Part shown: in pieces, positions 40,992 through 52,655 of the stretch | Position numbering within the stretch: the stretch's first letter is position 1 | Layout of the letters: each line of letters starts with the position of its first letter | Assembly: GCA_040954595.2 (NCBI GenBank) | Contig: CM082589.2 | Coordinates: 4,836,001-4,900,000, forward strand | Length of the DNA stretch: 64,000 bases | Source: Balanoglossus misakiensis | Lineage: Eukaryota > Hemichordata | Reading direction: 5' to 3' | Program-made: the position numbers and the translations under genes | The notes under the pieces: model-generated | The model's input: only the letters and a program-made list of their open reading frames with translations | Database searches by the model: none | What the model was told of the DNA's origin: nothing

Positions 40992-42583
40992 TAAGTTTTT
41001 TTAATGTGAAAGCATAGAGTAAAGCCTGAAAAATTTCTAAGTGTTTTTAATATCAAAGTATAGAGTTAAGCCTGAAAATTTTCTAAGTTTTTTTTTAATG
41101 TTAAAGTATAGAGTGAAGCCTGAAAAATTTCTAAGTGTTTTTAATATCAAAGTACAGAGAAAAGCCTGAAAAATTTCTAAGTATTTTTTTAATGTGAAAG
41201 CATAGAGTGAAGCCTGAAAAATTTCTAAGTATTTTCTTAATGTGAAAGCATAGAGTGAAGCCTGAAAAATTTCTAAGTGTTTTTAATATCAAAGTATAGA
41301 GTAAAGCCTGAAAAATTTCTAAGTGTTTTTAATATCAATGTATAGAGTGAAGCCTGAAAAAATTCTAAGTGTTTTTAATATCAAAGTATAGAGTGAAGCC
41401 TGAAAATTTTCTAAGTGTTTTTAATGTTTAAGTATAGAGTGAAGCCTGAAAATTTTCTAAGTGTTTTTAATAAGTATAGAGTGAAGCCTGAAAAATTTCT
41501 AAGTGTTTTTAATATCAAAGTACAGAGAAAAGCCTGAAACATTTCTAAGTTTTTTTAATGTTTAAGTATAGAGTGAAGCCTGAAAATTTTCTAAGTGTTT
41601 TTAATATCAAAGTATAGAGTAAAGCCTGAAAAATTTCTGAGTTTTTTTTCTTAATGTGAAAGCATAGAATAAAGCCTGAAAAATTTCTAAGTATTTTTTT
41701 AATGTTAAAGTATAGAGTGAAGCCTGAAAAATTTCTAAGTATTTTCTTAATGTGAAAGCATAGAGTGAAGCCTGAAAAATTTCTAAGTGTTTTTAATATC
41801 AAAGTATAGAGTAAAGCCTGAAAAATTTCTAAGTGTTTTTAATATCAATGTATAGAGTGAAGCCTGAAAAAATTCTAAGTGTTTTTAATATCAAAGTATA
41901 GAGTGAAGCCTGAAAATTTTCTAAGTGTTTTTAATGTTTAAGTACAGAGAAAAGCCTGAAACATTTCTAAGTTTTTTTTTAATGTTAAAGTATAGAGTGA
42001 AGCCTGAAAAATTTCTATTTTTTTTTTTTATGTTAAAGTATAGAGTGAAGCCTGAAAAAATTCTAAGTGTTTTTAATGTTTAAGTATAGAGTGAAGCCTG
42101 AAAATTTTCTAAGTGTTTTTAATATCAAAGTATAGAGTAAAGCCTGAAAAATTTCTGAGTTTTTTTTCTTAATGTGAAAGCATAGAATAAAGCCTGAAAA
42201 ATTTCTAAGTATTTTTTTAATGTTAAAGTATAGAGTGAAGCCTGAAAAATTTCTAAGTATTTTCTTAATGTGAAAGCATAGAGTGAAGCCTGAAAAATTT
42301 CTAAGTGTTTTTAATATCAAAGTATAGAGTAAAGCCTGAAAAATTTCTAAGTGTTTTTAATATCAATGTATAGAGTGAAGCCTGAAAAAATTCTAAGTGT
42401 TTTTAATATCAAAGTATAGAGTGAAGCCTGAAAATTTTCTAAGTGTTTTTAATGTTTAAGTATAGAGTGAAGCCTGAAAATTTTCTAAGTGTTTTTAATA
42501 AGTATAGAGTGAAGCCTGAAAAATTTCTAAGTGTTTTTAATAAGTATAGAGTAAAGCCTGAAAAATTTCTAAGTGTTTTTTTT
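40992..42583 (+). repeat. 46-bp minisatellite with a 518-bp higher-order repeat, about 34 units
   Basis: Each unit contains tatagagtgaagcctgaaaa followed by a ttctaagtgtttttaat segment; length varies from 44 to 48 bp. Linker variants (atatcaaag, atgtgaaag, atgttaaag, atgtttaag) occur in a repeating order. The segment from 41545 recurs nearly identically from 42063, including rare variants (ctgag, gaataaagcc), which gives a 518-bp higher-order period. Minus-strand frames through it read as repetitive FSGFTL peptides, but these are a by-product of the repeat. Confidence 0.95.
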
Positions 42584-42785
42584 TTACAAAAAAGCAGACA
42601 CCAAGGATTGAAATTTATTGTATTTTATTTCATTTTCATATTTCATATTTCATATTGAAATTTAACTCGTATTCACTTGTCGTTTCAGGTCTATCTGTTG
42701 AATGGTTGATGACCAATCGAAAGAAGTGGAGTCCAGCCGGGATCTGAAAAGACAAGGCAAGTGTTAGAAAATGCAAGTTAAGAGG

Positions 42786-42858
42786 GGGCATACACAAGTT
42801 TCAAAAATTTTCTAAGTCAAAGAAAACTTAGAAAATTTTTGAAACTTGTATATGCCCC
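42786..42858. repeat. near-perfect hairpin, about 32-bp arms
   Basis: The left arm (42786-42817, gggcatacacaagtttcaaa onward) is inverted at 42826-42858 around an 8-base loop, with about two mismatches. It follows the GC-donor exon at 42689-42757. Confidence 0.8.
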
Positions 42859-43000
42859 AACGTGGAGGTATAGACAAATTTCAAATTTTTAGCGTTTCTG
42901 ACTTAGTTTTTTTTTTTTTGCTTTTTATATGCCATCCCTAGCCCCCACCCTTACCTCCCCATGTGTGTACAGCAGAGACTAATAAATCCCTACCATAACT

Positions 43001-43175
43001 CTTACTTCGGTTGAGCTAAGTTAAATTTTTTTTTACAAGTGCATTATGGGCATCATAATCTATGCAAGATCTTTTCAGATGCAAAACATTTTTGCATTAG
43101 AAAAGATCTTGCATAAATTAGGATGCCCGTAATGCACTTGTAAAAAAAAATAGTAGTTTGCTCAACCGAAGTAAG
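43001..43175. repeat. long fold-back, about 75-bp arms
   Basis: The left arm starts cttacttcggttgag and runs through aagtgcattatgggcat and tgcaagatctttt. The right arm carries the inverse of each block and ends at ctcaaccgaagtaag. The spacer is about 20 bases. Only the left arm is present in the paralogous block at about 39915-40020, so the inverted copy arose after that duplication. Confidence 0.75.
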
Positions 43176-43890
43176 ACACACACACAATTACATTGCTAAG
43201 TTATCCCTCATATTAATGTTATTGTTAAGTTATTCTCCTAATCAAATTTTATTTTCGTCCTTAGGTGCAGGGAAGTTGCCATGGACTCGGTTGTAGACAT
43301 CAATTAAGAAGATGCAGTTTTGGAATCTATCAAGCATACAATATTTCTAAATTTTAAATCTGTGGATTATACATGCACACATTCTAGACTGCCTATTTTT
43401 TATTATTGTCATTTCATTAAATTTAGAATGTATTTATTTAAGTAAGCCGAAAAAAAATAAAACAATGACTTATTTATTAAAACTACATTTGTAAGAGTCC
43501 TTTTATCGATTTTTAACTGCTGTCATTTTAAACTAAACTTTTTAAATGATTTTGTAAAGTGCATAAATATGCCAAAAGCCTCTATGTATTATTACTGAAT
43601 TTCATGAGATTAGACATCAATTTCGCTTTGACTAATTTTTTTCAATGGAATACGTACCACAAGCCCCTGAATTAAATGTTTCTAGGTTACAATACAATAT
43701 ACTTTTGGGATTTTGACCTGTCACCTGAGGTTTCTGACGACTAATTTTAAAAATAATTTTATTTCTGTCAGAATTTATGGTCTTTTATTCTAACTTGCCA
43801 GCAGTGTTTATGTGAATAAAGAAATCTTGCAATATTCTAGAGAAGATGTCTACTCTCTCTTTGTGGTGACCCTGACATTTTAGTTGTGAC

Positions 43891-43971
43891 AAATTTGAAA
43901 TTCAAAATGGCCGCCAAATTTGAAATTTAAAATGGCCGCCAAATTTTAGATTCAAAATGGCCGCCAAATTT
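43891..43971 (+). repeat. 26-bp tandem repeat, three copies
   Basis: Three copies of aaaatggccgccaaattt with short spacers. Confidence 0.85.
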
Positions 43972-44345
43972 AGTGATGTCCATGACAAAAAGACAGTGAA
44001 CACCGCTTTGTTTTGTTTCAAACTTTAAAAAGTTTCGAGTGACTCATCTGATTATTTCAAAAACTCCAAACAGCAAACATAATGAACATAAATACCTCAA
44101 ACTGTCATAACTTATATTCTGCTTAATTAGCACATGTGAACAAAAATCCAACAATTATGGTAACCCTAAATTCAGGACCACTGTCTAATTTTATGAGACT
44201 TGCTTGAGTTATTTTCTATTATTATCAATCAATACAAATTTGCATATTAATTTCATATTCTAAAATAACTACACTTAATTCATTTTTTATGAATATCAGA
44301 AGTTTCTGAATCAATTTTATGTTTATCACTATCTATATGTTTACT

Positions 44346-44507
44346 GGGGTTGGTCCAAAATAAGATGACCACTGTTACTTAATTTGGCTATCCAGACAAC
44401 CTCGCAACAGCCACAGAGATCATTACAACCTCTGGGGATGGTCCAAAGAGAGAACCATGCACCAAGACTGTTACTTCATATGGTTATCCAGACAACCTCG
44501 CAACAGC
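44346..44507 (+). repeat. direct duplication, about 70 bp
   Basis: 44346-44415 and 44437-44507 share ggtccaaa, actgttactt and the 25-base run from tatccagacaacctcgcaac onward, in order. An open frame of 74 codons crosses both copies but shows no domain. Confidence 0.7.
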
Positions 44508-45470
44508 CCCGGATAGATGCATGCTGGGCAGTAGCAATTAAATTTCCTGGGGTCCCTTATGGTTTCTCCTATAGCTATGAGGGCATTTCCTGCACACACA
44601 CACAATAAAGCACCACTTTAAATCATTTCTCTATTATATTTATTGTTTTATTTATAATGTTCATTATTAAAGTGACAAAATTGCTCTTTGTTGACCTATT
44701 TTGATATGAAGATTTCTATGCTGTTTGACTAGAAGAAACTAAGTTGACAAAAGAAAAAGGTCACAAACAAAACTTTTTTTTACATTCAGCAAGTTATGAA
44801 TCGTCAATATTTTGTACACCAAGAGACTTTATGAAAGTTTTCCATGAATTCTTGATATCGCAGAAAGGTCAAAAAGAGCAACTTTGTGCCTTTAATTCGA
44901 CAAAATTCTGCACCAACATTTTTTCACTGTCACTGCAATATATTTGGGTTGTCCATATCCAACTTCTTCGATTTACACATCCGATAAACCGTGTCGAACT
45001 AACCTGCACTAGCTACTCTTATGGCAAGACAATTAAAAATTTCGCGTAGTCATCTGCATACTGACGATTAAGATGATAGGTCACTTTTATGACTCCTATT
45101 TGCATGAAAGGGCTTGTCCTGAGCAACTTTTTTGATGTTGCCCTGAATAATGTGATGGACAACTGCCCCAACTAACAAAAATACACAATTTTATAGCAAG
45201 TCCACATGAACATGATTGTCTGCCATTAATATATCTGACTTACTGACTCTTAATGAGTAATTATAAATGAGTGACGTACCTTGATTGCCGCCATTGAAGA
45301 CCACGTGTTCAGTTGCGCTGGCCAGTTTGAACGGGTCCCTGTAAAACAAATTACAATGCGTTTTATTCATGGAAAATGGAATAACAATCAGTATTTGCCA
45401 AAAATAAGCAACACGAATCCGTTTCCACAGCATAGAATTTGGGCAAGCAAAGTGCCAGTGGTGGTTGTAT

Positions 45471-45935
45471 CCGTAACTTTGAAAATAATCTGGACACCAA
45501 TTCTTAAATTTTATCGTGGTAAAATCATGCCGGTCCGGGAAATTTTTCGAAAGTCCGGCACTTCCAGCGTCAAAACTGCGCTCATAAAAGGCTTTTGTTA
45601 CATTTTCTGGGAGAGGGAGTCGTATAAGCTCAAAATGACTGCCGTAACTTTGAAAATAATCTTGACAAGACTTCCGAAATTTTATCGTGGTAAAACCATG
45701 CCGTTCTGTTTTTTTTTCTAAAGTCCGGCACTTCTAGCGTCAAAACTCCGCTCAGGACAGGCTTTTGTTACATTTTTTTCTGGGAGAAGGGGTTGTAGTA
45801 GCTCAAAATGACAGCCGTAAATTTAAATAATCTTGACAAAACTTCCTAAATTTTATCGTGGTTAGCATGCCATGCCGATAAATTTTTCAAAAGTCCGACA
45901 CTTCTAGCGTCAAAACTCCGCTCACGAAAGGCAAG
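45471..45935 (+). repeat. 172-bp tandem repeat, about 2.7 copies
   Basis: Units start at 45471, 45642 and 45815 with ccgtaa(c/a)ttt. Each contains ttttatcgtggt and agtccg(g/a)cacttc(c/t)agcgtc; the first two also share a cttttgttacatttt block. The third is truncated. Plus-strand frames through the repeat are not supported as a gene. Confidence 0.85.
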
Positions 45936-48900
45936 TTTCATGAAGGAAAATTTACCAGTAAAATGACAGAAATGAAATTGACGCAAGTCGCTTTTACGAA
46001 TTTAGAGAAGCATAAACAGTCGCGTTTTGAACTTGATATTTTCCAGTGAAGCAAATTTGAACAAAGCGTGCGCACAAAAATGAACTTACAACAAACAGGT
46101 CCAACACCGCACTTCTCCATGCTTGGGCCAACGACACCCCAAACCATGGACACTCAAAAGATGGTTCTGGACAATTTTGCTTGAATTTGGCATGGTTCTG
46201 TTCACAGAATGATAAAAAAGCCATAACTTACCTCAACTGATAACATTTTCTTCGGGCAGTACATCAAGTGTGGGGTTGCGAAGGTAAAATTGAGTTTTTT
46301 TACTGGGAAAGTCGGAGCTAGAAAACGGCGTGGCCTTCGAAAAGTGACTTCAACGGCCAATTCAATATTCATAATTAGTCGTGTGGGCCGATCTATTGAT
46401 AAACAAATTTTAGCTGGACAGACTGGCCATTCACAGAATGCTGATAGGAAATACTGAAGATAATGATTTGCATAAGAGAACCAGCAGACCAGCCGTGTTC
46501 ATGCATGAAAAAGCCAATCAGGGACGTGCAATCATTCAAATTAACCAATCAGGAAAAGGATGATGCATTGAAACAATTTAATGTTATTGTTACCAGGACA
46601 ATATGAGTAATTTAGTGGCGATTAGGACTACAGAAAACAGATCAACTATCTCTGCGTCACTTTATGCCAGGGTTGAGCCCCTGGGTGCAGGCCTACCATG
46701 ATTATACACGGTGGTGTCATCGCGCAAATCTCACTGGTGAGAAAAACTATTAAAAACGTATCGCCCCTAGTAGCGGACAATCGATGTGAGGACCGAAGCC
46801 GCTATCCACAGCCCGACACATAGACTAGGAAGTCAAATTTTTATCCCGTCCGACTAAAAAAGTTACCTTTCTGGTACTGCCGGTTGGCATATGTAATACA
46901 TACATACACGCGAGTATTCAAACGAAAATAATGCAATTTTCATACAATTTGCCTATAGTTAATACCACACATCTGTACATTCAAACCCACATGTAGTGAA
47001 ATTACCTCTCGTGAAATTGGACACGGTGCTTATTTCCGTTGGTTTTTGCGCCAAATAAACATCATCATACCATCAATAAGGAGAGGATGCATGCACGCGT
47101 CGGTGGTTCCATTGCATGCGACTGATTTCGCAATCCTGTTGCCATGGAGATGGCGATACAGAGAGGATCAGGTGCAAAGAAACCGCCGGGAAATTGATGG
47201 ATCCGAGGTAATTGGATGTCGGCGATGAATAGTACCCTAATACACAGAATTACGTTGCTGCCAAGGAGGTAAAAGTGATATTTCAAAGACCGGTTGTTCC
47301 TACCTCAAAAGATTTATCGCGAAACGAATAGGGGAATAGTTCAAATCGTAAAAACTGCGGAAAAATACATGAAAGTTATTTTGGGACTGCCAGCAGTCTT
47401 CAGACAATTTTTCTGTACAAATATGTACTTTCCCAAAAAACTGGGGGGGGGGGCGTCATTGATATTTTACTAATCAGTAATCTGATGACTGACACACGCA
47501 TTTGCTATATTTCTAAACTTATCACGCTATCGTTCTGCATTGAAATCTGGTGTTGATACCCTGGCATTGGCGAGAAATATGTGACAATGAAGTAGACCGT
47601 TAGGGTAAACGCTTGCATGTGATTGGTCTGTTGGTTGATCGATTTGTTTTGGTTGACACAATCTGATTGGTTGGCTAGCAGGTAGTATGGCGACATTCGC
47701 CAATCATACAGTGGAAGGCACTCTTCCTTTCGTTCTTGCCAATTCTGACTGAAACACTTATACTCTGACGCCATCTACGTCACATCCTGCTACCATACCA
47801 GAACCTATAAATCTTGAGTAAAATTGAATTAATAGAGAATATGGTGAAGAAATACCCGTCCATTTTATTAAATATGCGGACTCTATCGCCAGCGACGGGG
47901 AATTGAATCATGCATACGATATATGGACTCGGTCACATGAAATAAATGCGTCTGCGACTAATTTGTGAGAAAAGTAATAATATTGTTTGAAAATACATCA
48001 TATCGCCTCGGAGAAGTCCCCATGGCAAACAAATTGTTTCATTTAAACTACACACAAGGCGGATATGAAACGCAGAACCGGTTAAGTATATATATTTAAG
48101 GTAACATTTACAACCAAGTATAGCCTACCACCCTCTGGGCCGCAAGGAATGTGCGCAGGTATGGATGTACAGCTGCGTGGTCCAGCCATATATAACAGTT
48201 ATACTCTTTATTCCGTTTGAGAAGGCCTACTCTGACCTTCAACCGTCGTTTCGAAAAAAAATCAGTCACTCCGCGTCAGAGACATTAATCAAATTACTAA
48301 TAGTATCATAAATCGGCTACAAAAAAACTCCGCTCAATCTACAGAGCGAGTACTCGGCAAACAGCCCCTTTAGTCAATCATAAATCTCAATTTTGTATTC
48401 TGCGTTGCCATGGTGACCATGATTCTCCAGCAGGCCTTAATGAAATATTGGGGTCAGAGTTGTCTTTGATCTATGAATGCCATGCGTCTGTGGTCTTGTG
48501 TATATTATTCATCGAGAGGTATTCTGATTTTAGCGGGAATATGTTGTTAGGCTTTCCAGTTACATCGCCGAGAGGAAGTTTATTAAAACATAAAGCGCGT
48601 TGTAGTGGAAATCAATATGTCATTCTAAACATTTATATTTCGTGCTGCACAATAGACTTTTTCGTACAATAAATTCAGTAAAAAATGTATGTGTATTTTC
48701 CGCTGTACTACTGCACGTTCAGGCGTTTAAATCTTTTTGCTGATAATTTTCTGTTATGATCTTCAAAAACTTAGGACATTAATATTTCTACCGTATTACG
48801 TCCGTTTGGGACTAAAACAGATGGAAAACAAATATTTATCCGTTCTGTGGGCGGGGCGGTTTCATATGTCCCCAAATGCGTCATACACATACTATAGTGG

Positions 48901-51042
48901 ATTAAATCTATTTTGCGTTTTAAAATGATAATTATTGAAGTATGTTTATCTCTATAAACTAAATGACATATACAGTTATCTTTCTTCGTTGTATTGACGA
49001 CATGGAACCTCATTACTCCACCTTCACTTAAGCTTGCATGACTGTTTGTATTACAGAAAGATTTTTCGGACTTAAATCTCATTCCTGGAGGCGACTTGAA
49101 AGCTCATTTCTTTCTAATTGACCATTCGTCAAACAATAACGGAAGAGTGTGTGGGCGTCCAGTCGTTTTGAACGGATTACATGTACTGGAAAAGGCTTTG
49201 GAGAATTTCAGTTGTCAGACAGATGTTTTACCGTAAAACGACTCAACTCATACAACAGACTTGCCGATAATTAGATGAAGGTGAAATTTTGACGTAGACT
49301 GAATGCAGTAGGTCACAGCGAAAGTAAGAGGCTGGATTTGTTTGTATCTGTTGCCATAACGTTGCCATAAGTTATCCAACACAAATTCTCCTCTCACAAA
49401 GGGCTAGAAAAGAGGTGCGTGTCTGTCCTGCACGTCTTTGACAGGTCTTACAGATCAGACTGACGCTATTCTGCCATAGGATACAAGACACTCACCTCAA
49501 TAGGCCATGTTGAGGACCCCACGTGACCTTACATCCTCGTACTTCCGTTGGTAGGCCTAAGTATCCATCAGGTTGACTACAGCCTCAACAAAACTCTGTA
49601 ATTCAGCTGTAGTTAATAAATCTTGTACTGAATTACAACAGTGAATCTTTCTTAAGCAGCATTTTATAAGTCTCTTGTCCCAAATGTTGAATTTGATAAC
49701 CCCATACCAACGGAAGCACAATGATGTAGGTCATATAGGGTCATGAAAGTGTCCTATTTCAAAGCTTGGACTACGATATTGAATTAATCTCTGGACAAAG
49801 CTGAACAAATTCAGGGCACAACATAATTGCTTAAGCAGCAGACTGATGTAATTAATGCACTAAGCTCATTTTGCTGTGTAATCGAATTTTTCCCATTTCG
49901 AAATAAACCGACTGTCTGATCTAAGCCGATGTATACTACTCAGAATATAAACGTCAGTCAAATGACAGTTGATTTTACAGCAAAATGTAATTACAGTTCG
50001 AGCACTATGCACAAAGTACACATGTAAATAGAGCAATAATTGTTCGTGGTTATGTTTTACATACGAGTCAACCCAGCCGGGAATTCAGTTCTGTAAATTG
50101 GTACATGTACATACAAGACCTTATTTTATATCGTCTGCTCTCTCTTTCTCTCTCTCTCTCTCTCGCATTATTTGCACAAACATAAAACGGTCGTATTTAT
50201 ATTACAACGCAGTCACTTATGTACCCCACTCCTTGATGTACACACACCTAAACCATGCACACGCATTTGGCCGCAATACACATAAAGTGCATTGTCCCTG
50301 TTTGCAATGCAGCAATCTGGCGGAAATGTTGACGAGCGTAAAGCATTCAACACCACGATGAAAACATTTCCTGCATTGACAATAATTGGTAGCAGTTATG
50401 TATTTTAATATCAATGCACCAGTCGAACAGAAGCCCGTTCAAGATAATCAAAGTGGATTGCCCAGGCCTACAAATAATAGTAGCTAGGTATAAAAGATTC
50501 TTTGAAATAAGACATTATAGTTGCTATGCATGTAGGAAAGTAATTGCAATTTTAGTTTGAAATACAAATTAAACTACATAATCGCCGTTTTACATATACC
50601 ACTTGACGCCAAAAGGCAGGACTACTATATCATGTATCATGTTTATGACAAAAATTAATGTCATCGGAGTAATGAAACCAGAAAGCAATCAAAGTTATTT
50701 TTTCGTCTTCGGCAGAATTACACCGAAGAGATCAATCAATGCACGTGGGAAATCAGAGGAATTTGCGGAGAAAATTAATACTTCGATTCACATAATTCAT
50801 ACCTGAAATGTATGACATCATATGCGTTTCAGAGTTAACCATCCCTACATCGAGTTAGACATGATTAGAATAGCAAGTACAATGTATTAGGTGTGTAATT
50901 TACCTTCGTATCGGAATAAAGCGATTTTCCAATATAATCGGACGTATTACTAAATTATCTACATCAATCGAGTCTCGGTCGTTTGTAAAGCCAAACTTAA
51001 TTAGGTTTCGTCGTGGCCCCGTGCTCCAATAATCCAAATGTA
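45936..51042. other. no gene recognised
   Basis: About 5.1 kb holding short unsupported open frames on both strands, a poly-G run near 47445 and a (CT)n tract (listed separately). Confidence 0.45.
50136..50164 (+). repeat. (CT)n microsatellite
   Basis: About 28 bases of alternating CT with one interruption. Confidence 0.85.
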
Positions 51043-52239
51043 TTAATCGCTATGAAAATTAGGCATTAATCCAACTAGACGGGGATTAAGTTCCGTCTTT
51101 TCCAAAGGCACAACAAGACTTTTCCTGGTGTCCGTCAGTTCATCTTCGCTTGATACATTTGCGTATCCAAACAGTTGGAAAACTGACGGACAGAGTTCCT
51201 GGACCCTGACCACCGCTTCAAAGGCGGCGTTTGTCCTCCATTTCTCTCCGTGGCCCTGCCACCAGTCGTCCGACTCTATCCGGCCGCGGGTCTCGTCATC
51301 CAGCGAGAGTCCCACAAACTTGAAGAGTTTAGTCACGAACGTCAGCGGCCTGTCCACCAAGTCCTCGTAACGCACCAAGAGGTACTGTTTCTGCATCCAC
51401 TCCGGACCCCGCTCGACGGATAAATAGTTATCCTCAAGCCACTTGCAGTAGTCTGTGATGATATTCTGCAGTCTGCGGTTGATGACGTCCTGGTTTTTCT
51501 TTTTCCCACTGTTCAACAAGCGTTGCATGTTTCCTCGAGAAAGCATCATGGCCCTAGGGTCCCTCACAACATGAATGACACGCACATCATGCTCCTTCAG
51601 GGCGGATTCGGCCAGAGCAATGTTGTTCAACCTGACCGTTTTCACCACAACGTGCTTCTTCTGACGACATATCCGGATTAAATCCTCTTCCCGAATCGGA
51701 CTGGAAACGCCCGCCAGCGCTTTGCTGTTGAGGTGCATAAACTTATGACGGTCTAGACTCCTGGTGTAGAAACTTTTCCCTCTAAAGCTGCAGTTGTATA
51801 TACTGTGTAAAAAGCTGACCAAATCGGGACGGATAGCCTCGAGAGAATTGAAATCGTCGGCGTACAGATCCAGGTGTTTTTCTTCAACGATCATGTGACC
51901 AGGCTCGTACACGTAAAAGAAATCTGGGAGATTATTGAAGAGTCCTCCGGTCACACTCGAGCCCGTCCTCATGCGAGCATGAACGAGGATGTGAATATTT
52001 TTGTTCTCTGGCGCAACAATTACGTTTTCTTCTGCAGGTGTGTTATTTTGGTGGATTGTGTTGTATTGGGAAACAACCGAGGAAACTGACTTCCCAAACG
52101 GACGCTTGGTCAACCTTTTGTCAGTCGCGTCGACGTAGAAAATATTTTCATCGGAGAGGTCCTTCACCCGACTTGACAGGTAAACCACGAGCAAAATAAA
52201 AGCAAGAAAGACAAGTCCAAGTCGGTGGTGAAACTTCAT
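51043..52239 (-). CDS. carbohydrate 6-O-sulfotransferase-like type II Golgi enzyme
   Basis: A 398-residue protein from a single coding exon (ATG at 52237-52239, stop TAA 51043-51045). It should transfer sulfate from PAPS to a Gal, GalNAc or GlcNAc residue of a glycan in the Golgi. There is a short cytosolic start (MKFHHR), a membrane anchor at residues 7-22, a stem to about 80, the 5'-phosphosulfate loop RTGSSVTG (91-98), YEP (111-113), KTVRL (200-204) and the 3'-phosphate motif VVRDPRAMMLSR (224-235). The length and an intronless catalytic domain fit the CHST1/CHST3/GlcNAc6ST group; the acceptor sugar cannot be told. The frame stays open for 25 codons upstream of the chosen Met, but a splice acceptor (ttttccccag, exon start 52293) and the membrane anchor right after MKFHH favour this start. 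Confidence 0.9.
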   Translation of the reverse strand: MKFHHRLGLVFLAFILLVVYLSSRVKDLSDENIFYVDATDKRLTKRPFGKSVSSVVSQYNTIHQNNTPAEENVIVAPENKNIHILVHARMRTGSSVTGGLFNNLPDFFYVYEPGHMIVEEKHLDLYADDFNSLEAIRPDLVSFLHSIYNCSFRGKSFYTRSLDRHKFMHLNSKALAGVSSPIREEDLIRICRQKKHVVVKTVRLNNIALAESALKEHDVRVIHVVRDPRAMMLSRGNMQRLLNSGKKKNQDVINRRLQNIITDYCKWLEDNYLSVERGPEWMQKQYLLVRYEDLVDRPLTFVTKLFKFVGLSLDDETRGRIESDDWWQGHGEKWRTNAAFEAVVRVQELCPSVFQLFGYANVSSEDELTDTRKSLVVPLEKTELNPRLVGLMPNFHSD

Positions 52240-52535
52240 AGCGAACTTTACTATCCTTGTGGCGAGTTGCGTGTAATATGAAGGCGCATGTACCTGGGGA
52301 AAATCGCACGGCAAAAGAACTAATTAGTGAGGATAACTTACAAAGGTGTTGTATTGGTCCAAGAGACTGTTCGTCGGGTGCAGCAATTATATGTTGTGTA
52401 CACTATGACGTCTGCGGCTCGTGAGCAGGTCGATTAACTGTACATTATGTCCACCTGGTTTAAAGCACTTAGCGCGATCATGTGAAGAGGACTTGAACAT
52501 CGAAAGAAGATTCCTTGTTGAGAAATCACATTTAG

Positions 52536-52655
52536 TTAAAGGGGCACATTTGCTGACGTTGGCATTGCTATGGATACGAGTATTAACGCTACCTGTGAAC
52601 GGAACTGTTCATTGGAAAACAAAATGTCAGCTGTGTCTAGCATGTGCCCCTTTAA
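52536..52655. mobile_element. MITE-like element with TTAA-flanked inverted ends
   Basis: TTAA (52536-52539) is followed by aggggcacat, and 112 bp later atgtgcccct is followed by TTAA (52652-52655). The 10-bp inverted repeats are perfect, 14 bp with the TTAA, and similarity continues more weakly inward. TTAA target duplication is the signature of piggyBac-type insertion. There is no coding capacity. Confidence 0.6.

Larger units (their letters stand above)
39573..43480 (+). ncRNA. putative multi-exon transcript with duplicated exons; non-coding or short-ORF
   Basis: Exon-like blocks with good splice sites are 39573-39653, 39738-39783 (copy of the first), 40135-40268, 40607-40678, 40914-40960 (copy of the previous), 42689-42757 (third copy of the first, with a GC donor aag|gcaagt) and 43265 onward. 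An AATAAA lies at 43456-43461. Joining 39581-39653 to 40135-40268 keeps one frame of 69 codons (starts MKLSLVVQQK, ends SAEWTM), stopped by the first codon of the next exon (TGA 40607-40609). Later exons carry stops in all frames. The short protein is acidic and hydrophilic with no recognised domain. The stop lies more than 50 bases before a further junction, so the RNA could be non-coding, an NMD target, or a rapidly evolving gene. No transcript evidence is available here. Confidence 0.35.

Noticed and set aside
41545-42320. Two near-identical 85-codon minus-strand frames (LRNFSGFTL repeats)
   Set aside because: They are translations of the 46-bp minisatellite; frame openness follows from the repeat and there is no start, splice or domain support.
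37795-42583. Regular repeats resembling a CRISPR array
   Set aside because: Units are head-to-tail tandem copies without unique spacers, the window is eukaryotic and there are no cas genes.
45281-45721. 146-codon plus-strand frame
   Set aside because: Most of it runs through the 172-bp tandem repeat, so the repeated peptide is a by-product.
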